This document shows positions 1 to 7,835 of a DNA stretch of 47,804 bases, piece after piece. Every line of letters starts with the position of its first letter. Position 1 is the first letter of the stretch. The notes under the pieces are model-generated. The model did no database searches. It saw nothing but the letters and a program-made list of their open reading frames with translations, and was not told where the DNA came from. The DNA is from Candidatus Thiopontia autotrophica. GTDB lineage: Bacteria; Pseudomonadota; Gammaproteobacteria; GCF-002020875. The position numbers and the translations under genes are program-made. The DNA is taken from assembly GCA_014384675.1 (NCBI GenBank), contig JACNFK010000038.1, forward strand, positions 1 through 47,804, read 5' to 3'.

Positions 1-48
1 ATCTCCATTTGTTACATGATCTCAATAACACTAAAAACGCAGACCTGA
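1..48 (-). repeat. Interspersed GGGGTCAGG repeat at the pepN 3' end
   Basis: On the minus strand the sequence GGGGTCAGGTCTGCGTTTTT followed by AGTGTTATTGA covers the last pepN codons and its TAG stop. A related copy (GGGGTCAGGCTTCGCTTTTT, then GTGGTTATTCA) lies just after pgi at 9166-9206. About 26 of 33 positions agree by eye. Such GGGGTCAG-type motifs are common near REP/RAYT-type repeats in gammaproteobacteria, but no transposase is present here. Confidence 0.5.
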
Positions 49-2628
49 CCCCCTCACAATCTCATATACATCCCTGGATAGCCCCTCTCTGTCGGCAATT
101 CTCTGTAGCTGAGCTCGCATCAGAGACTGCCTTCCATCGTCATATCGCCGCCACTGGTTGAATGCGCCAACCATGCGAGCCGCAACCTGAGAATTAAATT
201 TATCCAGCCTCAGAACCTGATCAGCCAGGAAACGGTACCCTCGCCCATCAGCATCGTGAAAATGGAGCTGATTTCCATGGGCAAAAACCCCGACCAGTGA
301 ACGCACTCTGTTGGGGTTAGTGATGTCGAAGTCAGGATGGTTTAGCAGAGCTTCAACCCGATTCATTGCATCTGGGAGTTGCGAGCCAGCCTGCAGCGCA
401 AACCACTTATCCACCACCAAGCGCTCATCTCTCCACTTATCGTAGAAGTTGTTAAGTGCTGATGTGCGTTGCGGCAGATCAACCTGCTCCAGTGCAGATA
501 GCGCCCCCATCTCATCACTCATGTTCTCTGCCTGCTCCAGCTGAGTAACTGCCATATCGACAACATCATCACTTCCGAGACGCATCAACATGCCGAGAAG
601 CTGGTTACGCAGCGTACGTCCGGCAATCATCTCCGGATCAAGTTTGTGATAGAGCTCAACCATCTCCTGCTGGTAACGTTCGGCAATGGCACGTATCGCA
701 AACTCACGAGCCTGGTGAATGGCTACCACATCAACCACCTCCATCTTCTCTGCCAGCCAGCGTTCACCAGGCAGCATCAGAGTCTCTGCAATAAATGCCG
801 GATCTTTCTCGCCATCTGCCAGCAGCTCTCCTATGGCATTGAGCCATGCCTCATCCATCTCAGGGGCAGATTCACCAACCCATTTCAATAGCAGTGATTC
901 TGCAATCTGCTGTCCTGCATCCCACCGATTGAACTGATCAGAGTCGTGTGCCATCAAGAAGAGTTGCTGCTCTTCCGTATGCGCTGTCTGTAACAGGATT
1001 GGTGCCGAGAATCCGCGCAGTATAGATGGCACTGCGTCAGCTGGAACCCCCTCAAAACGGAATGACTCACTTCTCTCCTGCAACTCAACCATACGGGTAG
1101 TTTCCGGCAACAGATCTTCCCCTGTTGTGGCAGAGAGAATACCAACTGCAACAGGAATGTGGTGCGGCTGCCACCCCTCTCTCTCTTCGTCACTTAGTGA
1201 CTCTGGAGGAAGTTGCTCCAGTGTCAGAGTCATGGTCTCCGACTCTGGATCATGGCTCCAGCTAGCCTGCAGTTGTGGTGTCCCTTTTTGTCTGTACCAG
1301 CTCATAAAATGGCTCAGATCACGTCCGGATGCCTCCTCCATACAGCGTACAAAATCCTCAACCGTAACGGCCTGCCCATCATGTCGCTTAAAATAGAGAT
1401 CCATCCCTTTGCGCCAGCTCTCCTCGCCCAACAGGGCGTGCTGCATACGTACAACCTCGGCCCCCTTCTCATAGACCGTAACGGTGTAGAAGTTTCTGAT
1501 CTCTATATAGTGGTCTGGGCGAACCGGATGCGACATCGGCCCACTATCCTCAACAAACTGGGCACTGCGTAGCAGCCTTACATCCTGAATCCTCTTTACT
1601 GCACGGGAGTTGTGGTCAGCCGTAAACTCCTGGTCACGAAATACCGTAAGCCCCTCCTTGAGGCTAAGCTGAAACCAGTCGCGACAGGTAATGCGGTTAC
1701 CGGTCCAGTTATGAAAATACTCATGACCAATCACAGCCTCAATATTCAGATAGTCCACGTCGGTCGCCGTCTCTGGCCTGGCCAACACAAATTTGGAGTT
1801 GAAGATATTGAGACTTTTATTCTCCATCGCCCCGGAGTTAAAGTCATCAACAGCAACTATATTGAACAGATCAAGATCATATTCACGGCCATAGACTTTT
1901 TCATCCCATGCCATGGAGCGCCTGAGAGAGACCATTGCATGGTCACACTTGTCAACGTTATGGGGCTCGGTAAATATGCGCAGGGTTACATCTCGCCCCG
2001 ATGCTGTCTTGAACTGGTCCTGGATCCCTTGCAGCTTTCCTGCAACCAGGGCAAACAGATATGCCGGCTTGGGAAATGGATCCTCCCAGCTGACCCAGTG
2101 ACGGCCATCAGGATAACCACTATGTCCTGTCTGGTTACCATTGGACAACATAACCGGACAGAGCTTTGGGTCGGCCGCAATGGTAACACTGAATTTTGAC
2201 ATCACATCAGGACGGTCGGGGAAAAAGATAATTTTTCTGAAACCCTCCGCCTCACACTGGGTACAGAAGATGGGGCCGGACCGGTATAACCCCTCCAGCG
2301 ACTTGTTCTTCTTCGGATAGAGTCGTGTCTCCATCTGCAGTACAAACTCATCGGGCACGTCACTTATGGTCAGGGTATCTCCATCTCTCTGGAATCTGTC
2401 ATCACCAAGTGACGCTCCGTCCAGTTGAAGCGAAATCAGCTCCTGACCACCACCACTGAGAACCAGAGGTGCTCCACTCTCGCCATCAGGAGAGGCCACA
2501 ATCTTGAGGCTCGCCTTTACCCGTGTCTCATCCTCCCCGAGATCAAAGAATAGCCGTACCTCGGGAACCAGATGGTTGGGTGGGGTGTAACTGCTTAGAT
2601 AAGTTGTTTCTGGAGTTGGTGATGTCAT
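31..2628 (-). CDS. pepN: Aminopeptidase N (M1 zinc metallopeptidase)
   Basis: Cytoplasmic zinc aminopeptidase that trims N-terminal residues from peptides during protein turnover. The 865-residue product is the usual length for the E. coli PepN type. The exopeptidase motif GAMEN lies at residues 266-270 and the zinc site HEYFH at 302-306, with the third ligand in LKEG near residue 325; the alpha-helical C-terminal half characteristic of PepN follows. The ATG start has AGGA a suitable distance upstream. The last codons and the TAG stop fall inside a short interspersed repeat (GGGGTCAGG...TTTTTAG), so the C-terminus GSGLRF may be repeat-derived. It stands alone, divergent from the glutaredoxin gene. 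Identification is secure from the motifs and overall length. Confidence 0.97.
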   Translation of the reverse strand: MTSPTPETTYLSSYTPPNHLVPEVRLFFDLGEDETRVKASLKIVASPDGESGAPLVLSGGGQELISLQLDGASLGDDRFQRDGDTLTISDVPDEFVLQMETRLYPKKNKSLEGLYRSGPIFCTQCEAEGFRKIIFFPDRPDVMSKFSVTIAADPKLCPVMLSNGNQTGHSGYPDGRHWVSWEDPFPKPAYLFALVAGKLQGIQDQFKTASGRDVTLRIFTEPHNVDKCDHAMVSLRRSMAWDEKVYGREYDLDLFNIVAVDDFNSGAMENKSLNIFNSKFVLARPETATDVDYLNIEAVIGHEYFHNWTGNRITCRDWFQLSLKEGLTVFRDQEFTADHNSRAVKRIQDVRLLRSAQFVEDSGPMSHPVRPDHYIEIRNFYTVTVYEKGAEVVRMQHALLGEESWRKGMDLYFKRHDGQAVTVEDFVRCMEEASGRDLSHFMSWYRQKGTPQLQASWSHDPESETMTLTLEQLPPESLSDEEREGWQPHHIPVAVGILSATTGEDLLPETTRMVELQERSESFRFEGVPADAVPSILRGFSAPILLQTAHTEEQQLFLMAHDSDQFNRWDAGQQIAESLLLKWVGESAPEMDEAWLNAIGELLADGEKDPAFIAETLMLPGERWLAEKMEVVDVVAIHQAREFAIRAIAERYQQEMVELYHKLDPEMIAGRTLRNQLLGMLMRLGSDDVVDMAVTQLEQAENMSDEMGALSALEQVDLPQRTSALNNFYDKWRDERLVVDKWFALQAGSQLPDAMNRVEALLNHPDFDITNPNRVRSLVGVFAHGNQLHFHDADGRGYRFLADQVLRLDKFNSQVAARMVGAFNQWRRYDDGRQSLMRAQLQRIADREGLSRDVYEIVRGSGLRF

Positions 2629-2702
2629 ACCGCTTTCCTGTTTACGAGTTCACAAAATCGGCATATCATCCCGCATTCACCGAAAAATGGGAACTCATAA
2701 AC

Positions 2703-2957
2703 ATGGCCAGAAAAATAAAAATCTACAGTACCGGCACCTGCCCACGCTGTGACAAATCCAAACAGCTACTCACAAAATGGGGGATATCCTACATTGAGGT
2801 CAGGGTCGATCAGTCACAGAAGGGGTTGAAAGAGATGCTGAAGCGGACCAACAATGCCCGTACTGTTCCACAGATTTTTCTTGGGGATGATCACATCGGT
2901 GGACTGGATGAGCTAACCGAGGCCCATATGGACGGCGAGCTGGATGGGATCAGTTAG
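2703..2957 (+). CDS. Glutaredoxin (GrxC-like)
   Basis: Small dithiol glutaredoxin of 84 residues, expected to reduce disulfides or glutathionylated proteins in the cytoplasm using glutathione. The active site is CPRC at residues 13-16, close to the classical CPYC; the cis-proline motif TVPQIF is near residue 54 and the glutathione-binding GGLDEL segment follows. The ATG at 2703 gives the usual family length; the open frame extends upstream into the pepN divergent region but without family sequence. Its stop overlaps the 3' end of the convergent lipoprotein gene by about 8 bases. CPRC instead of CPYC is a modest variation. Family assignment is firm; the exact paralogue name is not. Confidence 0.9.
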   Translation: MARKIKIYSTGTCPRCDKSKQLLTKWGISYIEVRVDQSQKGLKEMLKRTNNARTVPQIFLGDDHIGGLDELTEAHMDGELDGIS

Positions 2958-3606
2958 GTAGACCGTCGTTTATCTTCAGAGAGAAACGCTTCTCCCTCTT
3001 TTTCTTGCCTGAATCTGATGACCTGGAGCGGCATTTTTTGAGCTGACTGCGGTAGCTGTTACTGGTCTCCTCCACCCACTTGGCAACCTTCATCAGACGC
3101 GGATGGTTCTCGTACTCTCTACTCAGAAAACCTCGGTGCCCTTCATGGTATGCCAGATAGAGGTTATAGGCATCTTCCCTTGGAATCTTCAGGCTACGGT
3201 GGGTACGATTCAGATACCAGCCGACAAAATCCACGGCATCGGCAAAATCATCACGTTCCGCATCGTTGCTATCTGTCTTCTCCTGGTACTCTCTCCAAGT
3301 CATATCCAGCGCCTGGGCATAGCCATATGCACTGGATAATCTCTCACCAGGGATAAATCCAAGATAGTGTCGACGGGGTGCACGTACATCCCCATCAAAA
3401 CCTGACTCATGACGCACAACTGCCATAATCACCTCCTGAGGAATCCCCCACTTCTGCTCTGCCCTGACAACCTCCTTTTCCCAATCCGGGTTCATCTTAT
3501 AGATAGAACATATATTGTCCGGATCAAATCGCTGCGACTCACAGCCACTAATCAACAGCAACAGAAATGGCAGCAACATGGTCTTTAAGTGATTCATCAA
3601 CAACAT
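2950..3606 (-). CDS. Lytic-transglycosylase-like (SLT fold) lipoprotein
   Basis: Probable outer- or inner-membrane lipoprotein with a lysozyme-like fold, presumably cleaving or binding peptidoglycan. The N-terminus is a hydrophobic signal ending in the lipobox LISGC, with Cys22 as the predicted lipidated residue. Residues 50-80 contain EVIMAVVRHESGF, the SLT-type segment with the likely catalytic Glu, and AYGYAQALDMTW is typical of the transglycosylase core. The tail (about residues 185-218) is strongly basic, suggesting contact with envelope polyanions. AGAGG lies 5 bases before the ATG at 3606; a second ATG at 3597 is also possible. It is convergent with the glutaredoxin gene. The fold is clear; the substrate is inferred. 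Confidence 0.85.
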   Translation of the reverse strand: MLLMNHLKTMLLPFLLLLISGCESQRFDPDNICSIYKMNPDWEKEVVRAEQKWGIPQEVIMAVVRHESGFDGDVRAPRRHYLGFIPGERLSSAYGYAQALDMTWREYQEKTDSNDAERDDFADAVDFVGWYLNRTHRSLKIPREDAYNLYLAYHEGHRGFLSREYENHPRLMKVAKWVEETSNSYRSQLKKCRSRSSDSGKKKREKRFSLKINDGLPN

Positions 3607-3681
3607 TGTAACCTCTGCCAGTTTTTTGTATTACCACTTTTTTCAAGGTAAACTCAGCCAGACAAGCTGGAGGAGATAATA

Positions 3682-4236
3682 ATGAAAACAATCCACACAC
3701 TGTTCACAACACTGTTTTTTTACCTGATCATAAGCCTACCGTCTGTTGCTGATGGCCTGTGGGTCCACCACAGCGTCGAAGAGGAATTCGACACCATCAA
3801 GGAGTATATTGAAGAGGGGATAACCAATCAGGGGTTAGTGGTTGCCCACAGCTCTGATGTCGGGGGGATGCTGCAACGTACCGGAAAAGATCTGGTTACC
3901 AGAGTACAGGATATCGCCCACACCATGATCAGCAAGGCAAAAGGTACGGTTGGGGTGGCTGATAATAGAGAGCCAACAGTGGTGGCTGCAACTTTTGTCC
4001 GCTCCGAGGTGATCGAGTTCTGTAGCGCAAAACTCTCTCGCAAAATGACAGATGCGGATCCTGCCAATGTTATCTTTTGCCCCTACTCAATAGCCATCTA
4101 CACCACAACCAAAAACCCGGAACTGGTTCATATCTCATATCTTCAACTCTCAAAAATTGGATCTCTGAAATCTCGTGATATTCTCAAAGAGGTGGAGGCG
4201 ATGCTTGAACAGATTGTGAATGAGGCAACCGAGTAG
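3682..4236 (+). CDS. Exported DUF302-family protein
   Basis: Periplasmic or secreted protein of 184 residues with a signal peptide (hydrophobic residues 5-22, cleavage around SVADG). The body matches DUF302-type domains seen in sulfur-oxidising gammaproteobacteria: GITNQGLVVAHSSDVGGML near residues 46-65, then an EFCSAKLSRKM and DPANVIFCPYSIAIY block near residues 112-140. Two Cys in these blocks (EFCSA and FCPYS) might bind a ligand or form a disulfide, but no biochemical role is established. GGAGGAGATAATA before the ATG is a strong ribosome site. Its TAG stop overlaps the GTG start of the next gene (TAGTG), implying co-translation. Function unknown. Confidence 0.8.
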   Translation: MKTIHTLFTTLFFYLIISLPSVADGLWVHHSVEEEFDTIKEYIEEGITNQGLVVAHSSDVGGMLQRTGKDLVTRVQDIAHTMISKAKGTVGVADNREPTVVAATFVRSEVIEFCSAKLSRKMTDADPANVIFCPYSIAIYTTTKNPELVHISYLQLSKIGSLKSRDILKEVEAMLEQIVNEATE

Positions 4237-4994
4237 TGATAGCTGCTGTAGCAGCGCTTCTGTTATCTGCATCTGTTCTTGCTACACCGGTTGAAAATAT
4301 CCAGCCAGCACTGGATTCAACAGATAATTCCGGTAGCGCCCCGGATTTTGGCAGCATAAAGGATCGCTCGATCCGCAAGAGCGCTTTCATTAGCTATATG
4401 GCATCACAGGCACGCCCAATTATCCACAAGATTGGCAAGGAGCGTACGGTTCTGCTTAGTCTATATCTGCGCTACCGTTCTGGTGACTCACTAAACGATA
4501 AAGAGCAGAGCTGGGTGCTGGAGCTGGCAAAAGTCCAGGGATTGCACAAATTCAACTCGGATAATGAGGAGAGCTGGAGCGAACTTCTAAAGAGGACAGA
4601 TATAATTCCACTATCCCTGCTGATGGCACAGGGAGCCCTTGAATCTGCATGGGGAACATCCCGTTTTGCCAGAGAGGGAAACAACTATTTTGGTATCTGG
4701 TGTTTTACCCCCGGGTGCGGCATGGTCCCCAAACAACGCAATGAGGGGGCAACTCATGAGGTTGAAAGTTACGTCAGCATGAAAGCTGCAATAGAGAAAT
4801 ATATCTACATACTCAATACACGTCCCGCATTTGAGGAGCTACGCAACCTGAGGCACCAACAGCGGCTCAACCTGCTAACACCATCCGGAACCATACTTCT
4901 CAAGGGGTTGGGGCTTTATGCAAAAAATGGGGCGGAGTACATGGAGCTGGTCAAAAAAATCATCCGCCAAAACGGTCTTGGACAATACGATTAA
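4236..4994 (+). CDS. Bax-type N-acetylglucosaminidase (FlgJ/Bax glucosaminidase domain)
   Basis: Exported peptidoglycan hydrolase of 252 residues. A short hydrophobic signal (residues 1-16, ending LATP) precedes a linker and the glucosaminidase domain. The motif MAQGALESAWGTSRFAREG near residues 128-146 carries the likely catalytic Glu; NNYFGIWCF follows, as in E. coli Bax and the FlgJ C-terminal domain. The GTG start is inferred from its one-base overlap with the stop of the DUF302 gene and the position of the signal peptide. The cotranscription suggests that the DUF302 protein acts in the same envelope compartment. Family assignment is strong; the start and physiological role (remodelling or lysis) are inferred. 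Confidence 0.85.
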   Translation: MIAAVAALLLSASVLATPVENIQPALDSTDNSGSAPDFGSIKDRSIRKSAFISYMASQARPIIHKIGKERTVLLSLYLRYRSGDSLNDKEQSWVLELAKVQGLHKFNSDNEESWSELLKRTDIIPLSLLMAQGALESAWGTSRFAREGNNYFGIWCFTPGCGMVPKQRNEGATHEVESYVSMKAAIEKYIYILNTRPAFEELRNLRHQQRLNLLTPSGTILLKGLGLYAKNGAEYMELVKKIIRQNGLGQYD

Positions 4995-5064
4995 CTGCCA
5001 ATTTCTGCTATCCTAACCACCATGATTCAGTAATCACCATTCTGGTGACCAGGAGATGTATAGG

Positions 5065-5562
5065 ATGAAAATAGTACGTACCAGGATAAGGATATCCACT
5101 GTTGCGTTCGCAGCTGGGGTTCTATTTAGCGGCGTAGCCACAGCACAATGGCTTGGCCCATGGGGAAGCGGGAATGATCTTGCTACTGCGTGGGGGCTCG
5201 AGACCGACTCAATCGATGATCCTGATGAGGGGCCGGGAGAGACTATCGACTATGGTGCCTCTGAAAAGGCTTTCGGGATGTCAGTGCAATCAGGTGCGGA
5301 ATCGAGACCACCAGTTGTTACCGAGAGAAGGGCTGCCGCTCCACCTCCACCTGTAAGGACAGAACGTCCGCGCATAAGGGGCAACCGTGCTGGAAATGGA
5401 TATAGAAGAGCCATCCCACCACAGAGATATAGAAACTATCGACAACGCCCTCCAGTGAGACCTGCACCATACTACGCCCCAAGGAGAATGGCTCCTCCGC
5501 CAAGAAGGATGCCTATGCGTCCAGTACGGCCTCTTTCCCCTTACCCGTACTATAGACGCTAA
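5065..5562 (+). CDS. Secreted Pro/Arg/Tyr-rich protein of unknown function
   Basis: A 165-residue low-complexity exported protein. Residues 1-27 form a Sec signal peptide ending in ATAQW. The mature start has WLGPWGSGND, reminiscent of the Trp/Gly/Pro-rich segments in sulfur-globule proteins, followed by an acidic stretch (TDSIDDPDEG). Residues from about 85 are dominated by Pro, Arg and Tyr (PPPP, YRRAIPP, RPPVRPAPYYAPRR) and end PYPYYRR. The ATG at 5065 is preferred because AGGAG is 9 bases upstream; an ATG at 5056 abuts the AGGAG. A bidirectional terminator follows at 5583. No enzymatic motif is visible; a structural envelope or globule-coating role is speculation. Confidence 0.7.
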   Translation: MKIVRTRIRISTVAFAAGVLFSGVATAQWLGPWGSGNDLATAWGLETDSIDDPDEGPGETIDYGASEKAFGMSVQSGAESRPPVVTERRAAAPPPPVRTERPRIRGNRAGNGYRRAIPPQRYRNYRQRPPVRPAPYYAPRRMAPPPRRMPMRPVRPLSPYPYYRR

Positions 5563-5582
5563 GGGAAGTATGGCTCTGACAA

Positions 5583-5618
5583 TAAAAAAGGATGATCAAT
5601 GATCATCCTTTTTTATTG
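5583..5618. terminator. Bidirectional intrinsic terminator
   Basis: AAAAAAGGATGATCA followed directly by TGATCATCCTTTTTT forms a perfect stem with A- and T-tracts on both sides. It can end the plus-strand gene at 5562 and minus-strand transcription coming from the ankyrin gene. Confidence 0.85.
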
Positions 5619-5644
5619 AAACTGGTCTCTTACAACCGTCCTCT

Positions 5645-5719
5645 CTATCTTTTCCTTATTCTGGCAATAATCACTACCACCAACACCAGTAGAATAATTA
5701 GCAGCCAGATTCGCCACAC
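5645..5719 (-). other. Candidate 24-residue transmembrane mini-ORF or detached tail of the ankyrin gene
   Basis: Downstream of, and in the same frame as, the ankyrin-repeat gene there is a GTG-initiated reading frame encoding a single hydrophobic helix (IWLLIILLVLVVVIIA) ending in the basic tail RIRKR and a TAG. GGAG lies 9 bases before the GTG. Only the TAA at 5735-5737 and five intervening codons separate it from the ankyrin frame. It may be an independent small membrane peptide, a readthrough extension, or a membrane anchor lost by a stop mutation. Coding status is unproven. Confidence 0.35.
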
Positions 5720-5734
5720 AATAACTGTCTCCGG

Positions 5735-6355
5735 TTAACGGTAGAGTTTGTAATTTACCAGCTCTTTTTTCATGGTGCGGCCAACTGCCAGATCCATTGC
5801 AACACGATCATCATCATTTTTTACATCAATCTCAGCACCAGATTGAATTAGCACTCTGGCCATTGCATGGTTACCACGACGTACCGCAGTATGGAGAACC
5901 GTATCACCATGTTTTCCCTGGTCATTTACATCTGCACCACTATCAATAAGTATCTTGGCCATTACGATCAGGTCACGATTTACCGCCTCCTGCAGAGGTG
6001 TATCACCAAACCTGTTCCTATGGTTAATGTTTGCTCCATGCTTGATCAACAACTCAGCCAACTCATGATCACCCTTGAGAACAGCCTGCATCAGAGGAGA
6101 ATCCCCGAAATGGTTCTCAATATTTACATCAGCACCATTCTTGATCAGCAGTTCCATCATCTCCGGGGTGCGTGCCAGATGGAGAGGCTGCTCATCATAA
6201 CGGTTAACCTTGTTAATCGAGATACCCTTCTTCAGCATATTCTGCACCTGCACGATATCATTGCGCGCAACAGAATCATGAACCGAGTGGGCTGCATGCA
6301 GGGATAGCGGTGCCAACAGCAATAGAGCCAGCACTGCCCCCTTATTAAATAACAT
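5735..6355 (-). CDS. Exported ankyrin-repeat protein
   Basis: About 206 residues. The ATG at 6355 is preferred: GAGG lies 9 bases upstream, and it places a clean signal peptide (MLFNKGAVLALLLLAPLSLHA) at the N-terminus; the open frame extends upstream into the tRNA-Leu gene, which cannot be coding. At least four ankyrin repeats follow (consensus pieces HLARTPEMMELLIKNGADVN, SPLMQAVLKGDHELAELLI, DTPLQEAVNRD, TVLHTAVRRGNHAMARVLI). Ankyrin arrays bind partner proteins, so a periplasmic scaffolding or inhibitor role is plausible, for example with a catalase as reported for some AnkB proteins, but nothing here identifies the partner. The frame continues past the stop into a hydrophobic segment. 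Confidence 0.85.
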   Translation of the reverse strand: MLFNKGAVLALLLLAPLSLHAAHSVHDSVARNDIVQVQNMLKKGISINKVNRYDEQPLHLARTPEMMELLIKNGADVNIENHFGDSPLMQAVLKGDHELAELLIKHGANINHRNRFGDTPLQEAVNRDLIVMAKILIDSGADVNDQGKHGDTVLHTAVRRGNHAMARVLIQSGAEIDVKNDDDRVAMDLAVGRTMKKELVNYKLYR

Positions 6356-6487
6356 CGATAATCCTCGCATCTCCCCTCTACTCCCAGCTTCAAACAATTC
6401 TTTGTAAAGCAATACAATAGCACTGCAATTTGGTAACTGTTGATTATCTAATTTAATAACATAAAAGTCCAGCTCGCTCGATAAATA

Positions 6488-6574
6488 TGGTGCCCGGAGC
6501 CGGAATCGAACCGGCACGATCTTTCAATCGAGGGATTTTAAATCCCTTGCGTCTACCAATTTCGCCATCCGGGC
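6488..6574 (-). tRNA. tRNA-Leu (anticodon TAA)
   Basis: On the minus strand the acceptor arm GCCCGGA pairs with CCGGGC before an encoded CCA. The anticodon loop is ATTTAAAAT, giving TAA, and a long variable arm (CGATTGAAAGATCG) identifies a class II leucine tRNA. GGTTCGATTCC is the T arm. Confidence 0.96.
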
Positions 6575-6592
6575 CTAACGCAAATTACCAAT

Positions 6593-6629
6593 AAAAAAGC
6601 CGCTGAATTATACCGATTCAGCGGCTTAT
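6593..6629 (-). terminator. Intrinsic terminator of recA
   Basis: On the minus strand AAGCCGCTGAAT, a short loop and ATTCAGCGGCTT followed by TTTTTAT form a GC-rich hairpin with a U-tract, about 30 bases after the recA stop and before tRNA-Leu. Confidence 0.88.
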
Positions 6630-6659
6630 GCACATCAGTGATTTCAGAGCAGGTAGCTG

Positions 6660-7715
<1,056 letters not shown>

Positions 7716-7767
7716 TTTTCATTCCTCCCGGATTACGGTATAGTGTAAACAGTTACAAAACAACAAG

Positions 7768-7792
7768 AGAACTTTTGTTCTCCTTTTGTTCT
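7768..7792. promoter_or_regulatory. Candidate LexA-type operator upstream of recA
   Basis: AGAAC-TTTT-GTTCT forms a palindrome at 7768-7781, and TTTTGTTCT is repeated 11 bases further on (7784-7792), adding another GTTC. GAAC-N4-GTTC is the LexA/DinR box known from Gram-positive bacteria. The site lies about 55-65 bases before the recA start, slightly upstream of a plausible minus-strand -10 (TATACC). No clear CTGT-N8-ACAG box is visible. Operator function is inferred. Confidence 0.45.
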
Positions 7793-7835
7793 TACTATAC
7801 CCGGAAAAAATAGAATTGCAAACAGAAATGTATAT

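Noticed and set aside
7740-7765. Enterobacterial-type SOS box CTGT-N8-ACAG before recA
   Set aside because: CTGTTTACAC is present on the minus strand but the second half-site is missing.
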